Positions 1-9,305 are shown, numbered from the stretch's first letter. The stretch: 64,000 nt of DNA from Hortaea werneckii (GCA_037044905.1 JBAOKB010000164.1:124001-188000); one strand, 5' to 3'. Notes: generated by a model from the sequence alone, not told the origin. Program-made: numbers and translations.

Positions 1-453
1 CGTAGGGTGGATGTCGGTAACGCAACCGCATCGCTCAAACTTGAGTACTCTTTTCCTCCAATCTATTAGAGGGTTGTGCTTTTCCAACCAAGGTGTCCCC
101 ATCACGATGTCGTGACTAGCCATGTCAACGATATCCAGGCTGACAGTCTCGTGGTGCTGTTGGATAGCTAGGACTAGCGGCATTGTTTCGCTGTCCACTT
201 CGGATAGAGATGATCCATCTGCGACCATCAATTCGTATCCGCCGTCTTTCTTTCGTCGGGTAGCGATCCCGTTTCGCTGGACAAAGCTGGTCGATATAAA
301 GTTTCCGCTGGCTCCGGAATCGATCATAGCTTGTGTTGCGTGTCCATTGACAATGCATTTGGTACGGAATACCGGTGCTGCTGATGCTGTGGGAGCTTCG
401 ATAATGTTTACTTCCTGGCGACTGCTCCTGTCGGCAGGGATCCTTCGTTTTTT
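1..453 (-). CDS. pol: Pol N-terminus: retroviral-type aspartic protease (partial)
   Basis: Reading leftwards from about 453 to the window edge, one frame encodes a retropepsin. It has the catalytic motif IDSGASGNFIS (codons near 300-330), a flap-like region with GGYELMVADGSSL, and the C-terminal hydrophobic signature DIVMGTPWLEKHNPLIDW. These are standard Ty3/gypsy protease features: one active-site Asp per monomer, dimeric enzyme, cleaving Gag-Pol. The frame is -1 relative to gag and the extension at 408-704. Reverse transcriptase would follow beyond position 1. I see no stop in the visible part. Confidence 0.85.
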
Positions 454-704
454 GAATAGTATCCTGGCGAGTTGGCGTCTTCGAGACAGATCTCCCAATC
501 AAGGGGTCCATGTCGTGGGCCTAGGATAACCTTTCCTTGTGTCACTGATACCTTGATTTGTCCTTTGACAGTGGCTTTGACGTGCCCTAGTATCATGTTT
601 CTCCATATTGGTAGTTGCACTGGTGGTCCTATGGGCTTTAGTTCCCATTGCTTCGTGGACTCGGTCAACTTGTGTCGCATTGCCTCCAACGATATGAGGT
701 CTTC
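408..704 (-). CDS. Gag-frame extension between gag stop and protease
   Basis: After the gag TAA the same frame stays open to a TAA at 408-410, encoding about 98 residues with an internal ATG at 689. It reads like the linker before a retropepsin (basic helix, then PIGPPVQLPIWRNM and short beta-like segments). It is not in frame with the protease, which lies one base back. It may be reached by stop read-through, by re-initiation, or the TAA may be a point mutation of this copy. Confidence 0.5.
   Translation of the reverse strand, partial: EDLISLEAMRHKLTESTKQWELKPIGPPVQLPIWRNMILGHVKATVKGQIKVSVTQGKVILGPRHGPLDWEICLEDANSPGYYSKNEGSLPTGAVARK
447..453 (-). promoter_or_regulatory. Possible -1 frameshift slippery heptamer A AAA AAC
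   Basis: The minus strand reads AAAAAAC here, positioned exactly as X XXY YYZ relative to the gag-extension frame. A -1 slip at this point enters the protease frame without meeting a stop. This is the classical retroviral heptamer. No downstream pseudoknot was verified. Because indels at homopolymers are frequent elsewhere in this window, a miscounted A-run is a serious alternative. Confidence 0.45.
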
Positions 705-2423
705 TTAATAAGCTTCCTGGATTCGGTGTAGTTCATGAAGTCGTGCCTTAATGATCTGGATTCGTTCTCTAACGCTTCTGGGAATGTGGATTCCATCGGG
801 CGTTACATAGCTTCCATTAGGTTGGAATGTGCTTCCAATCGGTGGTCGTTCTTGCACGTATGCTGCTGCATCGTAATCGACGTTGACAAGTCGATAGTTC
901 CAGAACATTGCTCTAATTCGGTTGAGCATGTTGTCGAACTCGATCGGGTGAAGTCGTCGTTTCCCTTGGATCTTGGGGAATACAGTCTCGAGTTGATGCA
1001 TGATAAAGATCATTATCCTTTTGATGGGTTCAGATCCTTGAATGGTGAATGTCGATATTTCAAGGTCGTCTGGCTCTTCGTCATCTGTATATTCTTCCTC
1101 TGATGAACTACCGTCCTGCGCTGCTATCGTCTGCGCTATCATTTGTAGTTGTTCCAGGTTTGGTCCCGTAAGTTCCGGTTCGGGGTCGTTATTTTGTGGA
1201 GATTCTTCTTCCTCTAGCAGTTCTTCTTCCTGCTTAGGGGGTGTGTTTTCTTGCAGAGTTGCGTCCTCCCAATTGAATGGTGGTGGAGACCTTCCTCTCT
1301 GGGAATTTCCTAAGTCTCTCATCTGCTGTAGCGGCTGGCCTCGTATCATCACGTTGAATTCCATCCTAGCCTTGCGTGGCTTCTTGGGATAGTGACCACT
1401 TGCTTGCTTGTCTGATTCGTGGGTCTTGCAATAGTCGTCGTAGCAACCCGTCCAATGCACAGCCTTATGGTCTGGTTCCGTCTTTGGTTCCTCAACGAGT
1501 TTTGATACATCGTAGGCGCCTCGTCCATCGTTTGCTTCGTCGATGGGTTCCTTTACTAGCATCATGTTGAGTTGCTCCTGCGGTCGCACCTTTCGTCCGC
1601 GGCAATCTCGTGCGTAATGCCCTATCTTGTGGCAATTGTAGCACTCCGGTCCTTCTCGTTTCTTTCCTCTGTTGCTGTTCCCTTGGAACTTCCCTTTACC
1701 CTTGGCTCCGTGCATGCCTTTTCCTTTCGGCTTGCGTTGGATGATATCCAATTCCATGGCATTAGGATCGCGACGAGACCCTCCAGTCCAGCTAGTAGAG
1801 TTGTAGCTAGATCGTCCGCGATACTGTCCATTGTGGCGTTTTTCCATCTTTCTCTCGTAAAGCCTATCGTCAATTTCGATAGCATCTTGAATCATCAGTT
1901 CGAGAGTGTCGTGAGATGCACCTGAGCGCATGAGTTCATCCTTGACGTCGTCCTTAAGTCCAGTGTAATACATAGTGAGTAAGGCTTGGTCATCCCAACC
2001 AGTCTTGCCTGAATACTCCCTGAACTTGGCGGTGTATTGCGAAGTAGACGTCTTCTGTTTCAGGTGTTGGATGACTCGGATGGCGACTTGTTTTTCGTTA
2101 CTCAACCCATAAATGTTTCGAATGGCTTTAACATAGTTGTCCCAGCTGTTGAAGATTCCTTCGGTGTCGATGTTCTGGTGCAAGACTTCGTGCAGTCTGG
2201 GTCGAATCCATTGTTGGACTTGTCCCCTAAGATAAGAGGATGCAAGTAGAGTCTTCTTGGGGTCCTGAGTAATATTTTCGAAACGAAAGTAAAGTGCCAT
2301 TTGGTTCAGCCAATCGTCAAGCTTCGATCGATCGCCATAGTAGTAGTCCGGTTTGGCGACTTTGATATTGTTGTCGTTGGTACGCTGCTGAACGCTAGTG
2401 TCTCGGTTCTCGGATGGAGCCAT
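705..2423 (-). CDS. gag: Gag polyprotein of gypsy element
   Basis: A 572-residue open frame from an ATG at 2423 to TAA at 705-707. The N-terminal half resembles the retrotransposon gag/capsid domain (tryptophan- and leucine-rich helices, roughly residues 25-190). A CCHC zinc knuckle of form CYNCHKIGHYARDC lies near residue 260, preceded by a basic Gly/Lys-rich tract, as in nucleocapsids. Further on is HWTGCYDDYC, a Cys/His motif recurrent in fungal gypsy Gags, then an acidic Gln/Glu-rich region and a helical C-terminus. The protein should assemble virus-like particles around element RNA. The frame is intact and not RIP-damaged. The TAA is followed in the same frame by about 300 more open bases before the protease. 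Confidence 0.88.
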   Translation of the reverse strand: MAPSENRDTSVQQRTNDNNIKVAKPDYYYGDRSKLDDWLNQMALYFRFENITQDPKKTLLASSYLRGQVQQWIRPRLHEVLHQNIDTEGIFNSWDNYVKAIRNIYGLSNEKQVAIRVIQHLKQKTSTSQYTAKFREYSGKTGWDDQALLTMYYTGLKDDVKDELMRSGASHDTLELMIQDAIEIDDRLYERKMEKRHNGQYRGRSSYNSTSWTGGSRRDPNAMELDIIQRKPKGKGMHGAKGKGKFQGNSNRGKKREGPECYNCHKIGHYARDCRGRKVRPQEQLNMMLVKEPIDEANDGRGAYDVSKLVEEPKTEPDHKAVHWTGCYDDYCKTHESDKQASGHYPKKPRKARMEFNVMIRGQPLQQMRDLGNSQRGRSPPPFNWEDATLQENTPPKQEEELLEEEESPQNNDPEPELTGPNLEQLQMIAQTIAAQDGSSSEEEYTDDEEPDDLEISTFTIQGSEPIKRIMIFIMHQLETVFPKIQGKRRLHPIEFDNMLNRIRAMFWNYRLVNVDYDAAAYVQERPPIGSTFQPNGSYVTPDGIHIPRSVRERIQIIKARLHELHRIQEAY

Positions 2424-2483
2424 TGTTGTCTGAGGTACAAAGTTCCTTGAGGGTGTTCAAAGTGTTGCGACCCTACGAAGTAG

Positions 2484-2969
2484 TGTCACGGATTTAGAGC
2501 TCGTTGGAACAGATGTGTCAAGACAACTGGGTTGTGGGATAACTGATTGTGACAAGGCTGTTGGTTCTCTACCTAACAGTCGGATTGCAACATGAGTTGA
2601 ACACACGAACTCCTAACGAGAAACATGCCTAGTTATATACATAAGAGATTCGTGTCTTCATGCAATAGTTCGCTGGGTCGCTCAGCGGTCCGGCGCTCCA
2701 AGGTCGCCGGGTCGCTCGTCGACCGGTCGGCCTCTTGCATATATGCAGTGGTTCGCCTGCCAAGGCAGCGCTCTCCTGCATACTGATCACGTGACCTTTC
2801 CTTGCTCCAGTCCTTACTGGCCAATCGCTTCGGGTTCGAGCGTCCCGTGACCGTGTTCGTAACACCAAGGCAGCGCTTACCTGCATATTGGTCACGTGAC
2901 CCTATCTCGCTTTGGTTCTTACTAGCCAATCGCTTCGGGTCCAACCGTCTCGTAATCGTGTTCGTAACA
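2484..2969 (-). repeat. 5' LTR of the gypsy element
   Basis: On the minus strand the LTR begins TGTTACG at 2969 and ends CGTGACA at 2484. These ends form a 6-of-7 inverted repeat with the TG...CA termini usual for LTRs. A TATA-like TATATAAC lies around 2632-2639 and would place transcription start inside the LTR. The sequence directly downstream (CTACTTCGTAGGG on the minus strand) is where the primer binding site should be, but I do not recognise a tRNA 3' end in it; self-priming is possible. The right-hand end abuts the AT-rich block at 2970. Confidence 0.75.
2760..2969 (-). repeat. 105-bp tandem duplication in LTR U3
   Basis: Two 105-bp units lie head to tail (2865-2969 and 2760-2864). Both run from TGTTACGAACACG to CGCTGCCTTGG on the minus strand and differ by scattered substitutions. 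Each contains a TCACGTGA palindrome (2892-2899 and 2787-2794), an E-box-type bHLH target, and a copy of CCGAAGCGATTGGC. Duplicated U3 blocks are a common way for LTR elements to carry doubled enhancers; that role here is inferred. Confidence 0.85.
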
Positions 2970-4330
2970 AGAAGCTAATAATAAATGTTTATACTAGCGC
3001 TTAGGGGATAGTAGAGAGTAAGGCGCTCGAGATAGTTATTATATAGCAAGTGCTAGAATTAGCTCGTACTACTAGTTAATATAGGCTACTTATTTAGTAT
3101 ACTAAGTCGCGATAACCTAGGAAGGTATCGATAAGTAGATCTAGGAACGAATTATTTCCTAAAGAGGAGGCCCCTTATTAAAATAGAAATACTATAAAGT
3201 TTATAGTTTCTATCCTAATAAGAAGGATAGATATTAGGAAAGAAATACTAATATACTACGCGTACTTATCTTAAATCCTAATTATACTTTAGTATTTAGC
3301 GCTAAAAACGCGACTCTCTATTAGAACTACTACCTAGGTACTACTAAGTATTTCCTAGAGGTTATTATATATTTCTATACTTATTATAGATGTATTAGAG
3401 TCGAGGGCGATATAAATAGATACTTTTATAGTAGGCGGTATAGGTTTTTAGAGATTTGCCCCTCTTAGACTAGAAATTAATAAAGGGTCGCGTAGATCGA
3501 TATTTTATATATGTTTTTAAGTTCTCTATACTAGGAAGAGGTAGTAGCTAAGTTACCTCTTAAAATAGTAGGCGTATTTTAGGAAATAATTTAAAAAGTT
3601 ATATACTTATTTAAGAAAACTTTAGGACTATAGAAATTCGGGAGTATTAAGAAACTCTACTTTAATTAGTAGAACTACTAAGATAGAAGTAAGAGAATTA
3701 ATTCTTAATTAGTAGAACTACTAGAATAGAAGTAGGAGAATTATTTCCTAATAGGTAGAGCTACTAGGGTAGGGAGAGGGGAATTATTTCCTAATAGGTA
3801 GAGCTACTAGGATAGAAAGGGGAGAATTAATTCCTAATTAGTAGGACTACTAAAATAAAAGTAGAAGAATTATTTCCTAATAGGTAGAGCTACTAGGATA
3901 GAAGAGAGAGAATTATTTTCTAATAGATAGGGCTACTAGGTTAGAAATATATAAGGTCTTTACTATAAATATATATAAGAGCGAACCTATCTAGAATTTT
4001 AAAGGCGTATTATAAAAGACTATATTTAGAATAGGTTTTCTATTCTAATAGATAAAATATAGGTTAGAAAAGAAATTTAGGATATATACTTAGATAAAAG
4101 GCGGAATAGAGTATAAGTATTCTCTTTTAATAGAAGGAGCCTTATATTAAGAAGGAAATAGTCGCTTTTTTAGATATAAAATTAACCCTAGGTAACCCTA
4201 ATAAGTAAATTACATAGACGTAAGTGATATTACTATACTTTTTAAGGGACTAATTAGAGTAAAGGGGGAGCTTAGACTATGTAAAATCTCGTGTAGTAGT
4301 ATAGCCTCGCAAGCTTGGCAATTAATCTAA
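2970..4330. repeat. AT-rich, RIP-like gene-free block
   Basis: The stretch is dominated by TA-containing words (TAGTA, CTACTA, TATTA) and has very few CA or TG dinucleotides, the footprint left when RIP turns CpA into TpA on both strands. No open frame of useful length exists on either strand. Base composition changes sharply at the LTR edge (2969) and fades into normal sequence near 4330. The original element is not recognisable. RIP is known from Pezizomycotina; its action here is inferred from dinucleotide bias by eye. Confidence 0.8.
3664..3950. repeat. 43-bp minisatellite, 6 full units plus partial
   Basis: Units begin at 3664, 3707, 3750, 3793, 3836, 3879 and 3922, each exactly 43 bp apart with no indels. 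Each has the form AAT(T/A)(A/G)GTAG.(A/G)CTACTA followed by a purine-rich spacer and GAATTAATTCCT or GAATTATTTCCT. The first half of each unit holds the imperfect palindrome TAGTAGNACTACTA. Variation between units is purine/pyrimidine transitions, consistent with RIP or decay after the array formed. Confidence 0.88.
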
Positions 4331-4532
4331 ACAAGGGGCTCAACTGAACCTCCCTTAAGCAAAAATGACGCCGGTGGATGCATATCCCGGCTGGGATACG
4401 ATGCAAAGAAAACGACGATAATTAAGAAAAAAAACATCACGCGTGAGCCGGGAGGGTGCAGCACTCCCCATGGGACAATCAGACATCATCCCTCCTCTCG
4501 ACAATCCTCGGGCGACACGGATCCGTCGGTCA

Positions 4533-6193
4533 TTAGAAACGTTGCTGCTTGCTCTTCGGCTTTGGCGTCGCGTCTTCCTCCTCCTCAGGCCGTGCGCCGC
4601 CACCGCCTTCAAACTCCCCATGACTCCTCTTCCGCGGTCCGCTGAACACCCGCCCGTTGTTCTTCACTGGACGGGGAGTATTCTCCATCTCCAAATCACC
4701 GTACTGCCCAACTCTCGACCTGTGACTCTCATCCTCGTTGTGCTCCTCGACAGTGGGTAAACTGTGCATACTTGCAACCGATCCTGGCCTACTCGGCACC
4801 GCACTTCCCTCCCGTGATCTCGCAGACGGCGGCGCACGGAGGGCAGGCCCAGGAGTCTGATAGACGAACTGAGGCGAACCGGTGACGCCGAGCGCGGCGA
4901 GAATATCTTCTTGTCGTTCATCTCGTAAAGGTGCCAGAGGCTTAGGTCTGGTGATCTTCTCGCCTGCCTGTGAAGAAGATACGGAAGTCGCTCGTGAATG
5001 TCTCCCATTGGCTGACCCATGACGCGAGTGGCCTTTCCTCGAACCGTGGGAAGAGAAGGTGCGTTGGAGATTGTTGAGCGATTCTGAAGTGACCGGTTGG
5101 ATGTGAGCAGCCGTATCATGCGTTATACCTAATCCAAGGTCACTTGGTCTAGTTTCGGCAGGCGTCTGTTCTCTCGAGGGCGCCGGAGAGGGCGTAAGGC
5201 TGTAGCGAGGTCTTGAGGTCAACCAGTCGGGATCTGGCCTGTTGCGCCAATTGCGATACAAGTCACAGAGGGAGACGATTTGTTCGCAAATGGCAGGAAA
5301 TTCTCGATAAATTAGATCGTTCTTCACTTCCTCCCATGCTGCTGTCTGACGAATGCTTAAGAGTGCTTCTTCACGCCTGTCTTTGGCGTAATAGTTTGAG
5401 ACGGAATCTTCATGATCAGGTCGCGCTTTCCGAGGCGCGACTGCTTCCAGTTCTGCCTCCGCGAATGTTGCCGGTGGCGGTACGTTCGTAGGCAGCGGTG
5501 GATGCCATTCGATTAGGCCAAGGCTCAGGTCCGGGTTGATTTCCTCTGGGTGTCGAGCGAAGTAGCATTCGCCATCGAAGTCATCTTCTAGGTCTTCGTC
5601 AGCTGCAGAAGAAGCGTACTGAGGTGGCAGGGGATCGCCGTTGCCATCTACAGGGCCAATGGACTGCTGCCTGGAGTTGGGATACGGTGTCGAGCTGTGC
5701 CGCCTCTTAGCAGGGATGCTTGACGGCGCTTGCCAGGACTCAACACTTGGCGTCGGCGAGGCTGACGTCGGAACTGGCCATGGTTGCTGAGGGGCTTGAT
5801 AAACTGCATTGGGCGGAAAGTAGCCTTGAGAAGGGGGATAGCCAGGCTGAGGGTAAGATTGGGCCTGGTAGCCTGGTTGCCATGGCGGGGGCTGGTGGGT
5901 CCCTGGCGTTTGCGATTGTTGGTTGTAGACGGCGGTTGGAGCAGCATTTTGCCACTCTTGAGATCCGTAAGGCGTCCATGATTGGCTTGGGCCCTGGTAA
6001 CCTGGCGGAGGTGGATACCGCGTTATGACAGGATTACTTCTCGGCTTCTTCGCAGGTGGCGGACTGCTACCTGTCAGCAAATCGAGATCATTTGACTGGG
6101 CGCAAAACGTAGGAATGATACTGACCCTCGGTGACCTTGGTTGCGACAATGTTGGTGCGGTGGCGGCTCGTAGGCATTCTGCATTTGATACAT
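4533..6193 (-). CDS. Unknown Pro/Gln-rich nuclear-type protein
   Basis: I do not recognise a family. The best model has two exons: ATG at 6193 to 6126, an intron 6067-6125 (GTCAGT...GTAG, CTGAC branch) and exon 2 6066-4533, giving 533 residues. Residues about 20-130 are rich in Pro, Gln, Tyr and Gly (PPPGYQGP, PQPGYPPSQG), with PPPAKKPR as a possible nuclear signal. An acidic patch and a compact region (YYAKDRREEALLSIRQT..WEEVKNDLIYREFP) follow. The C-terminal third is Ser/Arg-rich and ends KPKSKQQRF. The continuous frame upstream of the intron has no usable ATG, which is why the spliced start is preferred. Confidence 0.6.
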
Positions 6194-6249
6194 GTCGAGG
6201 AAATGATTGCGGAGCTCACGACACAGGAAGAAAGGGGCTGAAGTAGTAG

Positions 6250-7343
6250 GAATGTCGCGCAAGGCGCAAAATGCAAGCGAGTAGCTTCTTTTCAGGTCGA
6301 CATGAGAGAGAGGCGGAGGAAGAATCGATCTTCAAGGAGACAAGTGAGGGTTGCGTTGCCTTGCGAGATGCCACAGTTTGCAAGCCAGGGTTTCCCAGCG
6401 CTCTGTGCCTTCTGAAGGAGAGTCCGATAACTGTGACAGGTTGCCGTCACCAGCGCAAGTATGATTGAAGCAGGTAATACTGGCGAAGATAGCCTCCCAG
6501 CCGAAGGAATGGACCTGCAAACGGAAATGTTTACAGGTCAGCGGCGTGATTGAGGGAGTGTTTATGAATCTCCCTCTTTGAAATGAAGTTATTGAAACGG
6601 CAGCAAATAACAAGTCGGGTGGGCACGGACCAGCATCGCTGAACGTTGGAAGGCAAAATTCATGGGATTTAATAAGATTATCTTCCGTACAGGCGAACAC
6701 TACATACAGTAGTAGTATGTACACACTTTAGTACCTACACCTACTATGTACCTACTATGTAGGCAGTAACCCGGCGAGCCTACCTTCGCCTAGTAGATAC
6801 TGTATCTTAGTGTGCAACAGGGCAATACCATCTCCTCTCGACAGTTGCGGTCTTTTCGTGGCCGAGAACACCACTACCTAGGTATGTACATAGTAGACGT
6901 TCTTGTCTGGCAGTACCGGAAGTGCCTACAGAGCAATTGCCTATTAGTCGGGTACCTTAGGTGCCTAGGTAGGCAGTGCACTCTGGAAACTTTCCACCAG
7001 AATTATTACCTGTTCCTACCGTATCGGTACCTTATCTGTTGGTATCATTCTGTTGCGGACGCTGAAGCTCACGGGTGCGGCGACTCCCGACGTCGCGACG
7101 AGCCAGCCGAGCGAACCATCCTAAGCGGCCCAAATGTAAGGTATGTCTTTGAACCGACCATGTGCCAGAAGGTTGTCGTTCCCTCCAAGTTTGTTCACCA
7201 CCAAAGTCATGGTGCTTGTGGTCGTCGATGCCCTGACTGCCTCTCCCCACCAGCAGCAGGCGCCCTCCTGACAACAACGTCCGCTTCAGTGAGGTGTTCA
7301 TGCCGAAACCACTTGGACACGACACATTATTACGACATAAGCC
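6250..7343. other. Divergent intergenic region with TACCTAGGTA-type motifs
   Basis: No convincing gene lies between the Pro-rich protein and PPG1. From about 6700 to 7040 the DNA is studded with TACCTA/TAGGTA words. These include a 10-bp palindrome TACCTAGGTA at 6875-6884, GTGCCTAGGTAGG near 6960, and TAGTAGTATGTAC/CTACTATGTAC repeats near 6700-6760. An ORF across 6812-7423 exists but reads like shadow sequence. The region probably holds the promoters of both flanking genes. Confidence 0.5.
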
Positions 7344-8459
7344 ATGCCTGGCCTTCCTGGTATTATTCACCCACTTCAACCCCTCCGTCGCCGCCTGGCG
7401 ATAATAACCACGTCATCTGCTAACGCGCATCGTCTGCAGCCAGCGTAGACCTCGACGAATGCATCGCACGTCTCTACCGCAAGGAGCTCCTCGCCGACTC
7501 CGTCATCGAGGCGATATGCGCCAAGACGAAAGAGCTATTGATGAAGGAGAGCAATGTGGTGCACATACAGGCCCCAGTCACGGTCGTTGGGGATATACAC
7601 GGGCAGTTCTTTGACATGATTGAGATCTTCAAAATCGGCGGCTACTGCCCGGACACAAACTACCTGTTCCTTGGTGGGTCACACAGTTGCGGCAGAGCAG
7701 TCTGCCTGCTACAGGCTACGCGCTCATGCTAACAACCTGTCAGGCGACTACGTCGACCGCGGGCTCTTCAGCATAGAAACCATCTCCCTCCTTGTCTGCC
7801 TCAAACTGCGCTATCCGCAGCGCGTCCACCTCATCCGCGGCAACCACGAATCCCGCGGAGTCACCCAGTCATACGGCTTCTACACTGAGTGCAGTCGTAA
7901 ATACGGCAACCCGGCCGTATGGCACTACTTCACAGACATGTTCGACTATCTATCACTTTCTTGCGTTATCGACGATAAGATTTTCTGTGTGCACGGCGGC
8001 CTGAGCCCGAGCATCCATTCAATAGATCAGATCAAGATCATCGACCGTTTCCGCGAGATACCACACGAGGGTCCGATGGCAGACCTGGTCTGGAGCGATC
8101 CAGATGGCGAGCGGGATGAGTTCAGCCTGAGTCCACGTGGGGCAGGATATACCTTTGGCGCGCAGGTAGTGAAGAAGTTCTTGGAAGTAAACAGCATGAC
8201 ACACATTCTACGAGCACATCAATTATGCAATGAAGGATACATGGTCATGTTTGACGACCGCTTATCTACGGTGTGGAGTGCGCCAAACTACTGCTATCGG
8301 TGCGGCAATCTGGCTAGCGTGCTGGAAGTTGGACCTGGCGGCGAACGGAAATGGAACGTCTTTGACGCCGCACCTGAGAATGAAGCGCATAGGATCGAGC
8401 AACAGCAGCAACAGCAGCAGCATGCAGGCAACGATCCGGTCCGGGACTATTTCTTGTAA
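7344..8459 (+). CDS. ppg1: PP2A-like Ser/Thr phosphatase PPG1
   Basis: Catalytic subunit of a PP2A-family metallophosphatase. Three exons: 7344-7359, 7440-7673 and 7744-8459, 321 residues; both introns have CTAAC branch sites. The metal/catalytic motifs are all present: GDIHGQ, GDYVDRG (split by intron 2), RGNHES, HGGLSPSI, RAHQLCNEGY and WSAPNYCYRCGN. It ends in DYFL, the methylatable PP2A-type tail. The segments DECIARLYRKELL, HIQAPVTVVGDIHGQFFDM, FREIPHEGPMADLVWSDP and RAHQLCNEGY match Ppg1 rather than PP4 or PP6. In yeast, Ppg1 acts in glycogen metabolism and in the Far complex. A short Gln-rich tract precedes the tail. The first coding exon is only 16 nt. Confidence 0.92.
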
Positions 8460-8970
8460 GATAACGGGGATGTGACAAGCGGAGGCCAGGAGTACATCAT
8501 CACTATGTGAAACGGGACAGGAACCGAAGGCATGATGCATGAACAGGGAGTTCAGGCGCAAGGGACGCATTTTTGTGCTTCAAGATACCAATTGCAGCGC
8601 GGGTATGCATCATGCGGCACCATCGACATTAGGCATGTATATGTATCATAAGATCCTAGGCGCGTAGACATTAGAGACACCTTCTTTTCTTTCAAGCCTC
8701 GGTGTCGGACCGTGCCCAATTGCAGAAATACTTCGATCGGGTTATAAGGCTTCCCCTCTCTCATGACGAGCCGCCAACGCTTCGAGCGGCTGTTAAACCC
8801 ATCGGCCCATCGCACTGGAATACCCCTGTGGATCTGAGGAGGAGAGTAATCGATGCGTCGAGACTGTAAGGTTGCCGTGTCTCGACGAAAGCAGTAGGCG
8901 CCACCAGCCTGGGTGGCCATTCAGCCTGAAGGATCAATAATACTACAGCGGCACGTGGTAAAGTGCACTA
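8460..8970. other. Intergenic, nothing convincing
   Basis: Between the PPG1 stop and the xylanase promoter I see no supported gene. A minus-strand ORF with an ATG at 8920 (122 codons, ending 8552) has no recognisable motif and may be chance. Confidence 0.4.
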
Positions 8971-8986
8971 CTCCGCCACAGCGGAG
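8971..8986. promoter_or_regulatory. Inverted pair of CreA-type sites upstream of xylanase
   Basis: CTCCGC-CACA-GCGGAG is a perfect 6-bp inverted repeat with a 4-bp spacer. Each arm fits the CreA/Cre1 consensus SYGGRG. A third match, CTGGAG, lies at 9040-9045. The pair sits about 320 bp upstream of the xylanase ATG. Glucose repression through CreA is known for fungal xylanases; function here is inferred. Confidence 0.5.
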
Positions 8987-9127
8987 TCTACGCACTAGTC
9001 ATCATTTGCCAAAGCACCTCAGAACTTTACACCCCTGATCTGGAGTCGAAAGTTGGGGTAGAGTATGGAGGGGGATGGAGAAGCCAAGGCGGAATTATAC
9101 ATCTACTCGCATGGTGCCAAGCAAGCA

Positions 9128-9134
9128 TTTAGCC
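9128..9134 (-). promoter_or_regulatory. XlnR/Xyr1-type site GGCTAAA
   Basis: The plus strand reads TTTAGCC, so the minus strand reads GGCTAAA, the classical XlnR/Xyr1 activator target. It lies about 172 bp upstream of the GH10 xylanase ATG, within the usual range for this regulator. Confidence 0.55.
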
Positions 9135-9212
9135 GTGCAATGGACGACATTCGACAGATCGGACCAGCCAGATGCACCGCCAATCTAGCATCACCCTTGG
9201 TCCGGTAGGACA

Positions 9213-9219
9213 TATAAAA
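9213..9219 (+). promoter_or_regulatory. TATA box of xylanase gene
   Basis: TATAAAA in the context ACATATAAAAGA, about 87 bp before the ATG at 9306. This is a normal distance for a TATA-driven, strongly inducible fungal secreted-enzyme gene. Confidence 0.6.
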
Positions 9220-9305
9220 GACAGTGTCCAGCACCTGTCGAAACAACCCATCAATTCCAATCAACTCCACCTTTCGAGCTTTGGTATAGGACATTTTCTA
9301 TAACC

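Larger units (their letters stand above)
1..2969 (-). mobile_element. Ty3/gypsy LTR retrotransposon, 5' part
   Basis: The element reads leftwards: 5' LTR (2484-2969), gag (705-2423), then the start of pol with a retroviral-type aspartic protease, cut by the left edge. Order LTR-gag-protease, a CCHC zinc knuckle in gag and the fungal gypsy motif HWTGCYDD..C support Ty3/gypsy. Reverse transcriptase, RNase H, integrase and the 3' LTR lie outside, so the lineage and target-site duplication cannot be checked. The coding part has normal CA/TG content, unlike the RIP-like block to its right, so this looks like a younger insertion at or within older repeat DNA. Confidence 0.9.

Noticed and set aside
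4355..4760. ORFs on both strands at the 3' end of the Pro-rich gene
   Set aside because: Low complexity, overlapping the real gene, no motif.
8552..8920. 122-codon minus ORF with ATG downstream of PPG1
   Set aside because: No motif, no clear homology and it lies within the 3' region of PPG1. Possible but unsupported.
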